This document shows positions 53,117 through 61,795 of a stretch of 64,000 nt of DNA, piece by piece. The position numbers and the translations under genes are program-made. This DNA is from Bradyrhizobium sp. (lineage in GTDB: Bacteria > Pseudomonadota > Alphaproteobacteria > Rhizobiales > Xanthobacteraceae). The DNA is taken from positions 62,001-126,000 of the forward strand of contig NZ_JALHLP010000005.1 in assembly GCF_022844465.1 (NCBI RefSeq). Direction: 5' to 3'. Position 1 is the stretch's first letter. Every line of letters begins with the position of its first letter. Under the pieces are notes generated by a model that searched no databases, was not told the DNA's origin, and saw nothing but the letters and a program-made list of their open reading frames with translations.

Positions 53117-55189
53117 ATGAGCGGACCATCCGATTTCCAGCCGACCAACCCCGCCTTGAAGTGGATCGAGCGGCGCCTCCCGATCATGGGACTGATGCAT
53201 TCCTCGTTCGTGGCGTACCCGACGCCGCGCAACCTGAATTACTGGTGGACCTTCGGCGCCATCCTTTCGATGATGTTGGCCGTGCAGATCATCACCGGCG
53301 TTATTCTGGCGATGCATTACACGCCGCATGCCGATCTTGCCTTCAAGTCGGTCGAACTCATCGTCCGTGACGTCAACTACGGCTGGCTGCTGCGCAACAT
53401 TCACGCCTCCGGCGCCTCGATGTTCTTTCTTGCCGTCTACATCCACATGTTCCGCGGCCTCTATTACGGGTCGTACAAGGAACCGCGTGAAGTGCTCTGG
53501 ATCCTCGGCGTCATCATCTACCTCTTGATGATGGCGACCGGCTTCATGGGTTACGTGCTGCCGTGGGGCCAGATGAGCTTCTGGGGCGCCACCGTCATCA
53601 CTAACCTGTTCTCGGCCGTGCCGTATTTCGGCGAGAGCATCGTGACGCTGCTGTGGGGCGGCTACTCCGTTGGCAATCCGACGCTGAACCGCTTTTTCTC
53701 GCTGCATTACCTGTTGCCGTTCGTGATCGCCGGCGTGGTGGTGCTGCATGTCTGGGCGCTGCATGTCGCGGGCCAGAACAATCCGGCCGGCGTCGAGCCG
53801 AAGACCGCCAAGGACACGGTGCCGTTCACGCCCTACGCGACCATGAAGGACATGTTCGGCGTCTCCTGCTTCCTGCTGCTGTTTTCGTGGTTCATCTTCT
53901 ACATGCCGAATTATCTCGGCGAGGCCGACAACTACATCCCCGCCAATCCCGGCGTGACGCCGCCGCATATCGTGCCGGAATGGTATTACCTGCCGTTCTA
54001 CGCGATCCTGCGCAGCATTCCGAACAAGCTGGCCGGCGTCATCGCCATGTTCGGCGCGATCCTGATCCTGGCGTTCCTGCCCTGGCTCGATACCGCCCGG
54101 ACCAGATCGTCGAAATATCGCCCGCTGGCCAAGCAGTTCTTCTGGATCTTCGTGATCGTCTGCATCCTGCTCGGCTGGCTCGGCGCCAAGCCCGCCGAAG
54201 GCGTCTACGTGATCGCCGGACGCGTGCTGACCTTCTGCTACTTCGCCTACTTCCTCATCGTGCTGCCGCTATTGAGCCGGATCGAGAAGCCGCGTCCGGT
54301 TCCCAATTCGATCGCCGACGACGTGCTGGCAAAGTCAGGCGGCAAGGCCGCGCCGATGGTATCGAGCCTGATCGCCCTCCTGTTCGCCGGCGGCCTGTTG
54401 CTGGGCAGTGCCTCCGACGCCCGCGCCGCGGGCGATGCGCCTGCGCCTCCGGCGCAGAAGTGGTCGTTCGCCGGGCCCACGGGCAAGTTCGATCGCGGCG
54501 CGCTGCAGCGCGGCCTGAAGGTCTACAAGGAAGTCTGCGCATCCTGCCACAGCCTGTCCTTTGTCGCGTTCCGCAACCTCGCGGAAGCCGGCGGTCCCGG
54601 TTATTCGATGGCGCAGGCCGCCGCCTTCGCCTCCGAATACAAGGTCAAGGACGGCCCGAACGATCAGGGCGAGATGTTCGAGCGGCCGGGCCGGCCCGCC
54701 GATTATTTCCCGTCGCCGTTCCCGAACGAGCAGGCGGCGCGCGTTGCCAATGGCGGCGCCTATCCGCCCGACTTGTCGCTGATCAACAAGGCGCGCTCCT
54801 ACAAGCGCGGCTTCCCCCTTTTCGTGGTCGACCTCTTTACCCAGTATCAGGAACAGGGCCCGGACTACGTCGCCGCGCTGCTGGAGGGCTATGAGGACAA
54901 ACCGCCGGCCGGTTTCAAGCTGCCGGAAGGGTCCTACTACAACAAGTATTTCCCGGGTCACGCCATCAAGATGCCGAAGCCGCTCAACGACGGCCAGGTC
55001 GCCTATGACGACGGGGCGCCGACGACCGTCGCGCAATACTCCAAGGACGTCACCACGTTCCTGATGTGGACCGCGGAACCGCACATGGAGGCGCGCAAGC
55101 AGCTCGGCTTTCAGGTGTTCGTGTTTCTGATCATCCTCACCGTGCTGCTGTACTTCACCAAGAAGAAGGTCTGGGCCAACGCCCACTGA
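53117..55189 (+). CDS. fbcH: Fused cytochrome b / cytochrome c1 polyprotein
   Basis: 690 residues. The first ~410 are cytochrome b with eight membrane helices ([49 protein letters not shown]). At ~412-440 a signal-like segment ([24 protein letters not shown]) precedes cytochrome c1, which has heme motif CASCH and a C-terminal anchor ([22 protein letters not shown]). The fusion is known in Bradyrhizobium to be cut by signal peptidase into two subunits. A strong terminator follows. Confidence 0.97.
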   Translation: MSGPSDFQPTNPALKWIERRLPIMGLMHSSFVAYPTPRNLNYWWTFGAILSMMLAVQIITGVILAMHYTPHADLAFKSVELIVRDVNYGWLLRNIHASGASMFFLAVYIHMFRGLYYGSYKEPREVLWILGVIIYLLMMATGFMGYVLPWGQMSFWGATVITNLFSAVPYFGESIVTLLWGGYSVGNPTLNRFFSLHYLLPFVIAGVVVLHVWALHVAGQNNPAGVEPKTAKDTVPFTPYATMKDMFGVSCFLLLFSWFIFYMPNYLGEADNYIPANPGVTPPHIVPEWYYLPFYAILRSIPNKLAGVIAMFGAILILAFLPWLDTARTRSSKYRPLAKQFFWIFVIVCILLGWLGAKPAEGVYVIAGRVLTFCYFAYFLIVLPLLSRIEKPRPVPNSIADDVLAKSGGKAAPMVSSLIALLFAGGLLLGSASDARAAGDAPAPPAQKWSFAGPTGKFDRGALQRGLKVYKEVCASCHSLSFVAFRNLAEAGGPGYSMAQAAAFASEYKVKDGPNDQGEMFERPGRPADYFPSPFPNEQAARVANGGAYPPDLSLINKARSYKRGFPLFVVDLFTQYQEQGPDYVAALLEGYEDKPPAGFKLPEGSYYNKYFPGHAIKMPKPLNDGQVAYDDGAPTTVAQYSKDVTTFLMWTAEPHMEARKQLGFQVFVFLIILTVLLYFTKKKVWANAH

Positions 55190-55212
55190 GCCTCTTTTCA
55201 TTGCGAATTCGG

Positions 55213-55239
55213 AAAAGCCCCTGCGGGGGCTTTTTTTGT
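55213..55239 (+). terminator. Rho-independent terminator after fbcH
   Basis: AAAGCCCC-TGC-GGGGGCTTT then TTTTG: an intrinsic stem and T-run 24 bp after the stop codon. Confidence 0.9.
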
Positions 55240-55246
55240 TGGGCTC

Positions 55247-55327
55247 GTCATTCCGGGACGGTGCGTGAGCACCAGACCCGGAATCTCGAGATTCCGGGTT
55301 CGATGCTTCGCATCGCCCCGGAATGAC
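55247..55327. repeat. Palindromic intergenic repeat, family A (standard)
   Basis: GTCATTCCGG...AATCTCGAGATT...CCGGAATGAC, nearly identical to the copies at 7546 and 61135. Confidence 0.9.
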
Positions 55328-55405
55328 GGTGTGCGGGGTTGCGCCGCATTTCTACTGCGGACAAAATAGCCGCTAGGTTGGCCAGAAATCGTTGCGGAGG
55401 AACCC

Positions 55406-56080
55406 ATGGGTACCAGCATCACCTTCAAGCGCCCGGACGGCAAGGAGGCCGGCGGCTATCTCGCCAACGCGGCGCGCGGCAATGCGCCGGGCGTGGTTGT
55501 CATCCAGGAATGGTGGGGACTATCCGACCAGATCAAGGGCCTGAGCGACCGATTCGCGCTCGCCGGCTTCGATGCGCTGGCGCCGGATCTCTACAAGGGC
55601 AAGGTGGTGCCGTATCACGACACCGACGCCGCCGGCCGGGAGATGAACTCGCTGGATTTCATCGACGCCACCACGCAGACCGTGCGCGGCGCAGCGCAGT
55701 ACCTTGCCAGGAACGGCGCTAGGGTCGGGCTGACCGGCTTCTGCCTCGGTGGCGCGGTGACGATCATCGGCGCCGCCAGGATTCAGGAACTGGCGGCGGG
55801 CGTGGTGTTCTACGGTATCCCGCCGGAGCAAGCCGCAAAGCCTGCAGATGTGAAGATTCCGCTGCAGGCCCATTTCGCCAACAAGGATGATTGGTGCACG
55901 CCGCAGGTGGTCGATGCGTTCGAGAAGGGCATGAAGGCGGCCGGCAAGTCGCTGGAGATTTTCCGCTACGACGCCGAACACGCCTTCGTCAACGAGCAGC
56001 GGCAATCGGTTCATGACCGCGCCGCCGCCGAGCTGGCCTGGGGCAGGGCGACGGAGTTTTTCAGGAAGCATCTGGGTTGA
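55406..56080 (+). CDS. Dienelactone hydrolase family protein
   Basis: 224 residues, alpha/beta hydrolase. The nucleophile elbow is GFCLGG (Cys nucleophile), the acid lies in NKDDW and the base in DAEHAFVN. The N-terminal GVVVIQEWWGLSDQIKGLSDRFA is typical of this family. It hydrolyses dienelactone-like substrates, though no ring-cleavage cluster surrounds it. An extradiol dioxygenase gene 1.5 kb away has the opposite strand. Confidence 0.92.
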   Translation: MGTSITFKRPDGKEAGGYLANAARGNAPGVVVIQEWWGLSDQIKGLSDRFALAGFDALAPDLYKGKVVPYHDTDAAGREMNSLDFIDATTQTVRGAAQYLARNGARVGLTGFCLGGAVTIIGAARIQELAAGVVFYGIPPEQAAKPADVKIPLQAHFANKDDWCTPQVVDAFEKGMKAAGKSLEIFRYDAEHAFVNEQRQSVHDRAAAELAWGRATEFFRKHLG

Positions 56081-56119
56081 GCTGACAGGCGCGTCAGCGA
56101 AGCCCTCGCAAGGAGTCTG

Positions 56120-57034
56120 ATGAAAGTCTTCTGCACCGGCGCGTCCGGCTATATCGGCGGATCGGTGGCGGCGCGCCTCGCCGCCGCCGGCCAACAGGTG
56201 ACGGGCCTGGTTCGCTCCGCCGACAAAGCCGAGGCGGTCCGCGCCCGGGGCGTCCAGCCCTTGTTGGGGACGCTCGACGACGCCGGGATACTGTCGCAAG
56301 CGGCGCGGGCCGCTGACATTATCGTCAACGCCGCCAGCGCCGATCACAGGGGCGCGGTCGATAGCCTGCTCGGCGCGCTTGAAGGAAGCGGCAAGACATT
56401 CATCCACACCTCGGGATCGAGCGTTGTCGGCACGCGCGCCAGGGGCCGGCATTCCGACGCGGTTTTCGACGAGGACACGCCGTTCACGCCATCGCCGGCG
56501 CGGGTGGCGCGGGTCGCGCTGAACGAATTCATTCTCTCATACCGCGACAAGGGTTGCCGGCCGGTCATCATCTGCCCGAGCCTGATCTACGGCCGGGGCC
56601 CTGGCTTTGGGCCTGACAGCGTGCAGATTCCGTTGCTGATCAGCCTTGCCAAAAAGCGCGGCAACGCGGCGCATGCCGGACCCGGCGCGAACGTCTGGTC
56701 CAATGTGCATATCGACGATCTCGTGACGCTCTACGCGCTGGCGATCGAGAAGGCGCCGGCCGGCGCCTTCTATTTCGCCGAGAATGGCGAGAACTCGATG
56801 CGGGAGGCGTGCGAAGCCATCAACCGCATGCTCGGTTTTTCGGGGCCACCGGCGGCGATGCCGATGGCGGAAGCCGTTGCCGAATGGGGCGAGGGCACCG
56901 CCGAAGAAACGATGGCGTCCAACAGCCGCGTGCGGGCGAAGCGCGCCCGGCGGATGGGCTGGAAGCCGAACGCGGGCGGATTGATCGAGGAGATCGAGCA
57001 GGGGTGTTACCGGGAGCAGACGTGCGGGTCCTAG
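56120..57034 (+). CDS. NAD-dependent epimerase/dehydratase family protein
   Basis: 304 residues, extended SDR. The cofactor motif is GASGYIGGSVAARLA (residues ~7-21); the central ASADHRGAVDSLLGAL and FIHTSGSSVVG blocks fit atypical SDRs. The catalytic YxxxK is not clearly seen at the usual place, so it may act as an NAD(P)-binding or reductase-like protein. Starts 39 nt after the hydrolase gene, suggesting one operon. Confidence 0.86.
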   Translation: MKVFCTGASGYIGGSVAARLAAAGQQVTGLVRSADKAEAVRARGVQPLLGTLDDAGILSQAARAADIIVNAASADHRGAVDSLLGALEGSGKTFIHTSGSSVVGTRARGRHSDAVFDEDTPFTPSPARVARVALNEFILSYRDKGCRPVIICPSLIYGRGPGFGPDSVQIPLLISLAKKRGNAAHAGPGANVWSNVHIDDLVTLYALAIEKAPAGAFYFAENGENSMREACEAINRMLGFSGPPAAMPMAEAVAEWGEGTAEETMASNSRVRAKRARRMGWKPNAGGLIEEIEQGCYREQTCGS

Positions 57035-57096
57035 CAATCGCAAATGGGTGGGAGCCGCATCTCGCAGTCCGTCTCGGATTGTTATAAGGTGCTTCA

Positions 57097-57324
57097 ATGA
57101 CCAAGATTCTCGAAGACGCCATTGCGAAGGTACGCAAGCTCCCCGAAGACCGGCAAGCCTATGTCGCGCAGGTGCTGGAGCAAATTGCCGCTGCCGGCAG
57201 TGATCCTTTCACTGTGCCGAAGGAACATCGCGCGGCGGTTCTCGAAGGCCTCGAACAGGTCGAGTCCGGCGAGTTCGTGAACGACGAGGAAATGGCTGCG
57301 CTCTGGAAGAAGTGCGGTCTGTGA
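57097..57324 (+). CDS. Antitoxin-like protein of a ParE-type module
   Basis: 75 residues. N-terminal helix ILEDAIAKVRKLPEDRQAYVAQVLEQIAA, then VPKEHRAAVLEGLEQVESGEFVNDEEMAALWKKCG, which resembles antitoxin C-termini that wrap ParE toxins. No standard ribbon-helix-helix DNA-binding motif is obvious, so it may be of a different antitoxin class. Its stop overlaps the toxin start (GTGA). Confidence 0.8.
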   Translation: MTKILEDAIAKVRKLPEDRQAYVAQVLEQIAAAGSDPFTVPKEHRAAVLEGLEQVESGEFVNDEEMAALWKKCGL

Positions 57325-57620
57325 GGCTGCGTTACACTCCGCGTGCCCGTGCTGATATCGTAGAAATCTACCAATACATCGCGCAACACAGTCCGCGCGC
57401 GGCAGTGGCAGTCTCCGCGCAAATTCGGGCCACCGGCCGCCTGCTGGCTGAATATCCCGATCTGGGACGAGAGACGGATATTGCTGGTGTTCGCGTCTTT
57501 CCGACGGCGCGCTATCCCTACCTCGTCTACCATAGCGTTCGAGGTGACGACCTCGTAATCGTGCATGTTCGACATGCGAGCCGAGCGGTGCCTGAAGAAA
57601 TCCAGGACCCGGCCGGCTAG
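57321..57620 (+). CDS. ParE/RelE-family toxin
   Basis: 99 residues. ParE-type fold: VRLRYTPRARADIVEIYQYIAQHS, GRLLAEYPDLGRETDI, VFPTARYPYLVYHSVRGDDLVIVHVRHASR. ParE members inhibit DNA gyrase and RelE members cut mRNA; the family fits but the target is not determined. GTG start within the antitoxin stop, the classic coupled arrangement. Its 3' end overlaps the convergent dioxygenase gene by 4 bp. Confidence 0.9.
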   Translation: MRLRYTPRARADIVEIYQYIAQHSPRAAVAVSAQIRATGRLLAEYPDLGRETDIAGVRVFPTARYPYLVYHSVRGDDLVIVHVRHASRAVPEEIQDPAG

Positions 57621-58624
57621 CCAGAACCGCCGCCCCTCACCCCGTCCCACCAGGCGCACGTCCCCGACATCAGCCTGTAATTGCCCTCCATCACCTGCAC
57701 CGGTGCGCGCAGGCCGGAGGCGGCGGCGCGCAGCCGCATCTGGCGCGCGACTTCGCGGTCCTTGGGCGGCAGCCAGACGCGCTCGTGCCCCCACAGACTC
57801 GGGCCGTCATGCATCTCGACCGGTTGCCAGGTTGCGGGATCGATCTCGCGGCCGCCCCAGCCGCACTCGATCATGAACGATGACGGCGTCCTGGCGTAGA
57901 ACGAGGTCATGAAATCGTTGGTGTGGCGGCCGAGCGTGACGCTGACGCGACCTTCCTCGGTCTGCGCGATGTCGTAGCACTGGCCGACATCGTCGAGCGA
58001 AAACATCTCCACCATCAGATGGTGCATGCCGTTGCTGCCGGTCTCGATCAGCGCCAGGCTGTGATGGCGCGCATTGATGTGGAAGAAATAGGCGCGGAAC
58101 GGCTTCTCGATGAAGTCGGAAAGCCCGAAGCCCAGCACGCCGACATAGAACGCCATGACCGGCTCGATGTTCTCGACCGTCAGCACCGCATGGCCAAGTC
58201 CGAGCGGGCCGGTGCGGAAGCACGAGATGGATCGGGCGGGCAGGAACGGCGTGTCGTCGATCTCGGCGCCATGGAACGCCTCCAGCCGGTTGCCGGCGGG
58301 GTCGCGAAACGAGATCAGGCTGCGGACCCGCCTGGCGTCGGCCAGGGTTTGCGGCTGGCGCGTCACTTCCACGCCGGCGTTTTCCAACCGGGCCGCCAGC
58401 GCATCGAGCGCGGTGGCGTCGGCGACTTCCCAGCCGAAGAATCGCGTTCCGTCGCCCATCGCGCGGTCGATGACAATGCGCTGCTTGCGGTCGTCCATCC
58501 GGAACGCCAGCAGCGAATTGCCGCGTTCGACCGCCTGCAGCCCGACAAGGCCGGTCCCGAACTGGCGCCAGTCCTCGAGGGCCGACGATCCGAACCCGGC
58601 ATATCCCAGACCCAGCAATGCCAT
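57617..58624 (-). CDS. Extradiol ring-cleavage dioxygenase (BphC type, two VOC domains)
   Basis: 335 residues. Iron ligands by comparison with BphC: H145 (GHAVLTVENI), H202 region (GMHHLMVEM), E253 (FMIECGWGG). Other catalytic residues present: H188 region (NARHHSLAL), H234 and Y243 (RHTNDFMTSFY). It should cleave a catechol-like ring next to a hydroxyl. No hydrolase or dehydrogenase of the same pathway lies adjacent on its strand. The ATG at 58624 opens the first VOC domain. Confidence 0.9.
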   Translation of the reverse strand: MALLGLGYAGFGSSALEDWRQFGTGLVGLQAVERGNSLLAFRMDDRKQRIVIDRAMGDGTRFFGWEVADATALDALAARLENAGVEVTRQPQTLADARRVRSLISFRDPAGNRLEAFHGAEIDDTPFLPARSISCFRTGPLGLGHAVLTVENIEPVMAFYVGVLGFGLSDFIEKPFRAYFFHINARHHSLALIETGSNGMHHLMVEMFSLDDVGQCYDIAQTEEGRVSVTLGRHTNDFMTSFYARTPSSFMIECGWGGREIDPATWQPVEMHDGPSLWGHERVWLPPKDREVARQMRLRAAASGLRAPVQVMEGNYRLMSGTCAWWDGVRGGGSG

Positions 58625-58752
58625 CCTGCGCCTCCGCCCCTGGCAAATCCTTGCGCGCCGATGCGCCGCTGCCTGTTCAAATCCTAAGCAGATCTGGCGT
58701 CTGCCGACAGCAAAAGATCGGGTCGCCGCCGGGGCCCCTCCCGGCCCAACTC

Positions 58753-58781
58753 TTGACATCACCGGCGGCGGATGGTGTCTA
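58753..58781 (+). promoter_or_regulatory. Promoter of trpL-trpE(G)
   Basis: TTGACA at 58753-58758 and TGTCTA at 58776-58781 are 17 bp apart. Transcription would start within a few bases of the trpL ATG at 58789, so the leader RNA may have almost no 5' UTR. Confidence 0.75.
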
Positions 58782-58788
58782 GGCGCCC

Positions 58789-58836
58789 ATGAACACCGTT
58801 GTCCGCCCATCCCGTCTCTGGTGGCGCACCTCTTAA
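58789..58836 (+). CDS. trpL: trp leader peptide
   Basis: 15 codons, MNTVVRPSRLWWRTS, ending in TAA, with tandem Trp codons at 58819-58824. It lies directly downstream of a good promoter and 115 bp before trpE(G). In Rhizobiales the same layout gives an attenuator controlled by ribosome stalling at Trp codons. The peptide matches that class in size and position, though its sequence is not that of Sinorhizobium. Confidence 0.85.
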   Translation: MNTVVRPSRLWWRTS

Positions 58837-58864
58837 AGAGGTGGCCGGTGCGATTTCATTTTTT
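58825..58864 (+). terminator. Candidate attenuator hairpins
   Basis: CACCTC (58827-58832) can pair with GAGGTG (58838-58843), or CGCACC (58825-58830) with GGTGCG (58847-58852) just before ATTTCATTTTTT. The two structures share the 5' arm and so exclude each other. A ribosome stalled on the Trp codons would cover this arm. Confidence 0.6.
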
Positions 58865-58951
58865 CAATCGTCGAAGGTCGCCATCGCAGGGCGGCGGTCG
58901 ATTCGGTTGTCCTGTGTGGCGCTCCCTCCGCAAGCTTCGTAAGAGGATCAC

Positions 58952-61129
58952 GTGAACAGGACAGCCTTCTCCCTCCCGGCGCATAGCGAATACCGTAGCA
59001 GCGGCGGTCTGGCGATCTCGCGAACGGTCGAGCAGTTCACCGGGGATGCCAGGCGGCTCGATGACCTCATTGATTTGCTCGACCGCCGCCGCGGCGTGGT
59101 GCTGTCCTCGGGTACCACGGTGCCGGGCCGCTACGAGAGCTTCGACCTCGGCTTTGCCGATCCGCCGCTGGTGCTGGAGACCGCCGGCGTCGACTTTTCG
59201 CTGCAGGCCTTGAACGGGCGTGGCGAGGTGCTGGTCGCCTTCCTCGGCGAGGTGCTGCGCGAGCCCTGCGTGGTGATTTCGGAGCGGAGTGCGACGCGGC
59301 TGTCCGGCCACATCCTGCGCGGCGCCGCGCCGGTCGAGGAAGACCAGCGCACCCGCCGCGCCAGCGTGATGTCGCTGGTGCGCGATATCGTCGCCGCCCT
59401 GTCAGCCCCGGACGATCCGTTGCTCGGGCTGTTCGGCGCGTTCGCCTATGACCTCGTGTTCCAGATCGAGGACCTGGTGCAGAAACGCGCCCGCGAGGCC
59501 GATCAGCGCGACATCGTGCTCTATGTGCCGGATCGGCTGCTGGCCTACGACCGCGCCACCGGCCGCGGCGTGGTGCTGAGCTTTGATTTTTCCTGGAAGG
59601 GAAAGTCGACCAAGGGCATGCCGCGCGACACGGCCGAAAGCATCTACGCCAAAACGCCGCGTCAGGGTTTTGCCGATCATGCGGCGGGCGAATACCAGGC
59701 GACGGTGGAAGTGGCGCGCGCGGCGTTCGCGCGCGGCGATTTGTTCGAGGCGGTGCCGGGCCAGTTGTTCGCCGAGCCGTGCGAACGCTCGCCGGCGGAA
59801 GTGTTCCAGCGGCTCTGCCGCATCAACCCGTCGCCCTATGGCGCATTGATGAATCTCGGCGACGGCGAGTTCCTGGTGTCGGCCTCGCCGGAGATGTTCG
59901 TGCGCTCCGACGGGCGGCGGGTCGAAACCTGTCCGATCTCCGGCACGATCGCGCGCGGCGTCGATGCGATCGGCGACGCCGAACAGATCCGGCAATTGCT
60001 GAATTCGGAGAAGGACGAATTCGAGCTCAACATGTGCACCGACGTCGATCGCAACGACAAGGCGCGCATCTGCGTGCCGGGAACGATCAAGGTGTTGGCG
60101 CGACGGCAGATCGAGACCTACTCGAAACTGTTCCATACCGTGGATCATGTCGAGGGCATGCTGCGTCCGGGATTCGATTCGCTCGATGCGTTTCTGACCC
60201 ATGCCTGGGCGGTGACGGTGACCGGCGCGCCGAAATTATGGGCGATGCAGTTCGTCGAGGACAATGAACGATCGGCGCGGCGCTGGTATGCCGGCGCGAT
60301 CGGCGCGGTGAACTTCGATGGCAGCATCAATACCGGGCTCACCATCCGCACCATCCGCATGAAGGACGGGCTGGCCGAGGTGCGGGTCGGGGCCACCTGT
60401 CTGTTCGATTCAGACCCAGCGGCCGAGGACCGCGAATGCCAGGTCAAGGCGGCGGCATTGTTTCAGGCGTTGCGCGGCGATCCGCCGAAGCCGCTGTCGG
60501 CGTTTGCGCCCGACGCCACCGGCTCGGGCAGGAAGGTGCTGCTGATCGATCATGATGACAGCTTCGTGCACATGCTGGCGGATTATTTCCGCCAGGTCGG
60601 CGCCAGCGTGACCGTGGTCCGGCACATCCATGCCCAGGACATGCTGAAGCAGAGGAACTGGGATCTCTTGGTGCTGTCGCCGGGTCCGGGACGGCCCGAG
60701 GATTTCGGGATTTCGAAAACCATCGGCGCCGCGATCGAACAGAAGCTTCCGATCTTCGGCGTCTGCCTCGGCCTGCAGGCGATAGGGGAGTATTTCGGCG
60801 GCCAGCTCGGCCAGCTCGCCCAGCCCGCGCATGGCAGGCCGTCGCGGGTTTTGGTGCGGGGCGGACGGCTGATGCAGAACCTGCCCAACGAGATCGTGAT
60901 CGGCCGCTACCATTCGCTCTATGTCGAGCGCGATAGCGTTCCCGAAGTGCTGCAGGTCACCGCGACCACCGAGGACGGCGTCGCGATGGCGATCGAACAC
61001 AAGACCCTGCCGGTCGGCGGCGTGCAGTTTCACCCGGAATCGCTGATGTCGCTCGGCGGCGATGTCGGACTGCGTATCGTCGAGAACGCGTTTCGGTTGA
61101 ATGCGGGGACAGGTCGAGAAGAATTTTGA
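58952..61129 (+). CDS. trpE(G): Anthranilate synthase, fused TrpE-TrpG
   Basis: 725 residues, GTG start after AAGAGGA. The TrpE half (residues ~1-510) has the chorismate-binding blocks SPEMFVRSDGRRVETCPISGTIARG and DVDRNDKARICVPGTI and SGAIGAV-like AGAIGAVNFDGSINTGLTIR. A linker leads to the TrpG amidotransferase (VLLIDHDDSFVHMLADYFRQ, LSPGPGRPEDF, GVCLGLQAIGEYFGG with catalytic Cys, QFHPESLMS with His-Glu). It makes anthranilate from chorismate and glutamine. Regulated by the trpL attenuator upstream. Confidence 0.97.
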   Translation: MNRTAFSLPAHSEYRSSGGLAISRTVEQFTGDARRLDDLIDLLDRRRGVVLSSGTTVPGRYESFDLGFADPPLVLETAGVDFSLQALNGRGEVLVAFLGEVLREPCVVISERSATRLSGHILRGAAPVEEDQRTRRASVMSLVRDIVAALSAPDDPLLGLFGAFAYDLVFQIEDLVQKRAREADQRDIVLYVPDRLLAYDRATGRGVVLSFDFSWKGKSTKGMPRDTAESIYAKTPRQGFADHAAGEYQATVEVARAAFARGDLFEAVPGQLFAEPCERSPAEVFQRLCRINPSPYGALMNLGDGEFLVSASPEMFVRSDGRRVETCPISGTIARGVDAIGDAEQIRQLLNSEKDEFELNMCTDVDRNDKARICVPGTIKVLARRQIETYSKLFHTVDHVEGMLRPGFDSLDAFLTHAWAVTVTGAPKLWAMQFVEDNERSARRWYAGAIGAVNFDGSINTGLTIRTIRMKDGLAEVRVGATCLFDSDPAAEDRECQVKAAALFQALRGDPPKPLSAFAPDATGSGRKVLLIDHDDSFVHMLADYFRQVGASVTVVRHIHAQDMLKQRNWDLLVLSPGPGRPEDFGISKTIGAAIEQKLPIFGVCLGLQAIGEYFGGQLGQLAQPAHGRPSRVLVRGGRLMQNLPNEIVIGRYHSLYVERDSVPEVLQVTATTEDGVAMAIEHKTLPVGGVQFHPESLMSLGGDVGLRIVENAFRLNAGTGREEF

Positions 61130-61134
61130 GGCAT

Positions 61135-61215
61135 GTCATTCCGGGATGGTGCGCTAGCACCAGACCCGGAATCTCGAGATTCCGGGTTCGATGCTGCGCA
61201 TCGCCCCGGAATGAC
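61135..61215. repeat. Palindromic intergenic repeat, family A (standard)
   Basis: GTCATTCCGG...AATCTCGAGATT...CCGGAATGAC; fills the gap between trpE(G) and apt. Confidence 0.9.
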
Positions 61216-61232
61216 ATTGGAGAAAGACACCG

Positions 61233-61772
61233 ATGACATTCGATCACGACCTGAAGGCCACCGTCCGCACCATTCCGGATTACCCGAAGCCGGGTATCCT
61301 GTTCCGCGACATCACGACCCTGCTGGCGGACGCCCGCGCCTTTCGCCGCGCGGTGGACGAACTGGTGCAGCCCTGGGCGGGACTGAAGATCGACAAGGTC
61401 GCCGGGATCGAGGCGAGGGGGTTTATTCTCGGCGGCGCCGTGGCGCACCAGGTTTCCGCCGGCTTCGTGCCGATCCGCAAGAAGGGCAAGCTGCCGCATA
61501 CCACCGTGAGCATCGCCTATTCGCTGGAATACGGCCTCGATGAAATGGAAATGCATGTCGACGCCATTCAGCCGGGCGAGCGCGTCATCCTGGTCGACGA
61601 CCTCATCGCCACCGGCGGCACCGCGGAGGGCGCGGTGAAGCTGCTGCGCCAGATCGGCGCCAACGTGGTCGCCGCCTGCTTCATCATCGATCTGCCCGAT
61701 CTCGGCGGCGCGGACAAGCTGCGCGCAATGGATGTCCCGGTACGCACGCTGATGGCGTTCGAGGGGCACTAG
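61233..61772 (+). CDS. apt: Adenine phosphoribosyltransferase
   Basis: 179 residues. Salvages adenine with PRPP to AMP. The PRPP motif is [21 protein letters not shown]; other blocks [15 protein letters not shown] and [16 protein letters not shown] identify Apt. It starts 18 bp after the family A repeat, so a separate promoter or readthrough from trpE(G) is possible. Confidence 0.96.
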   Translation: MTFDHDLKATVRTIPDYPKPGILFRDITTLLADARAFRRAVDELVQPWAGLKIDKVAGIEARGFILGGAVAHQVSAGFVPIRKKGKLPHTTVSIAYSLEYGLDEMEMHVDAIQPGERVILVDDLIATGGTAEGAVKLLRQIGANVVAACFIIDLPDLGGADKLRAMDVPVRTLMAFEGH

Positions 61773-61795
61773 CTCGCTGTTTTCGTGATCGCGGC

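Noticed and set aside
55247..61215. Repeated palindromes considered as a CRISPR array
   Set aside because: Copies are kilobases apart, lack regular spacers and no cas genes are present.
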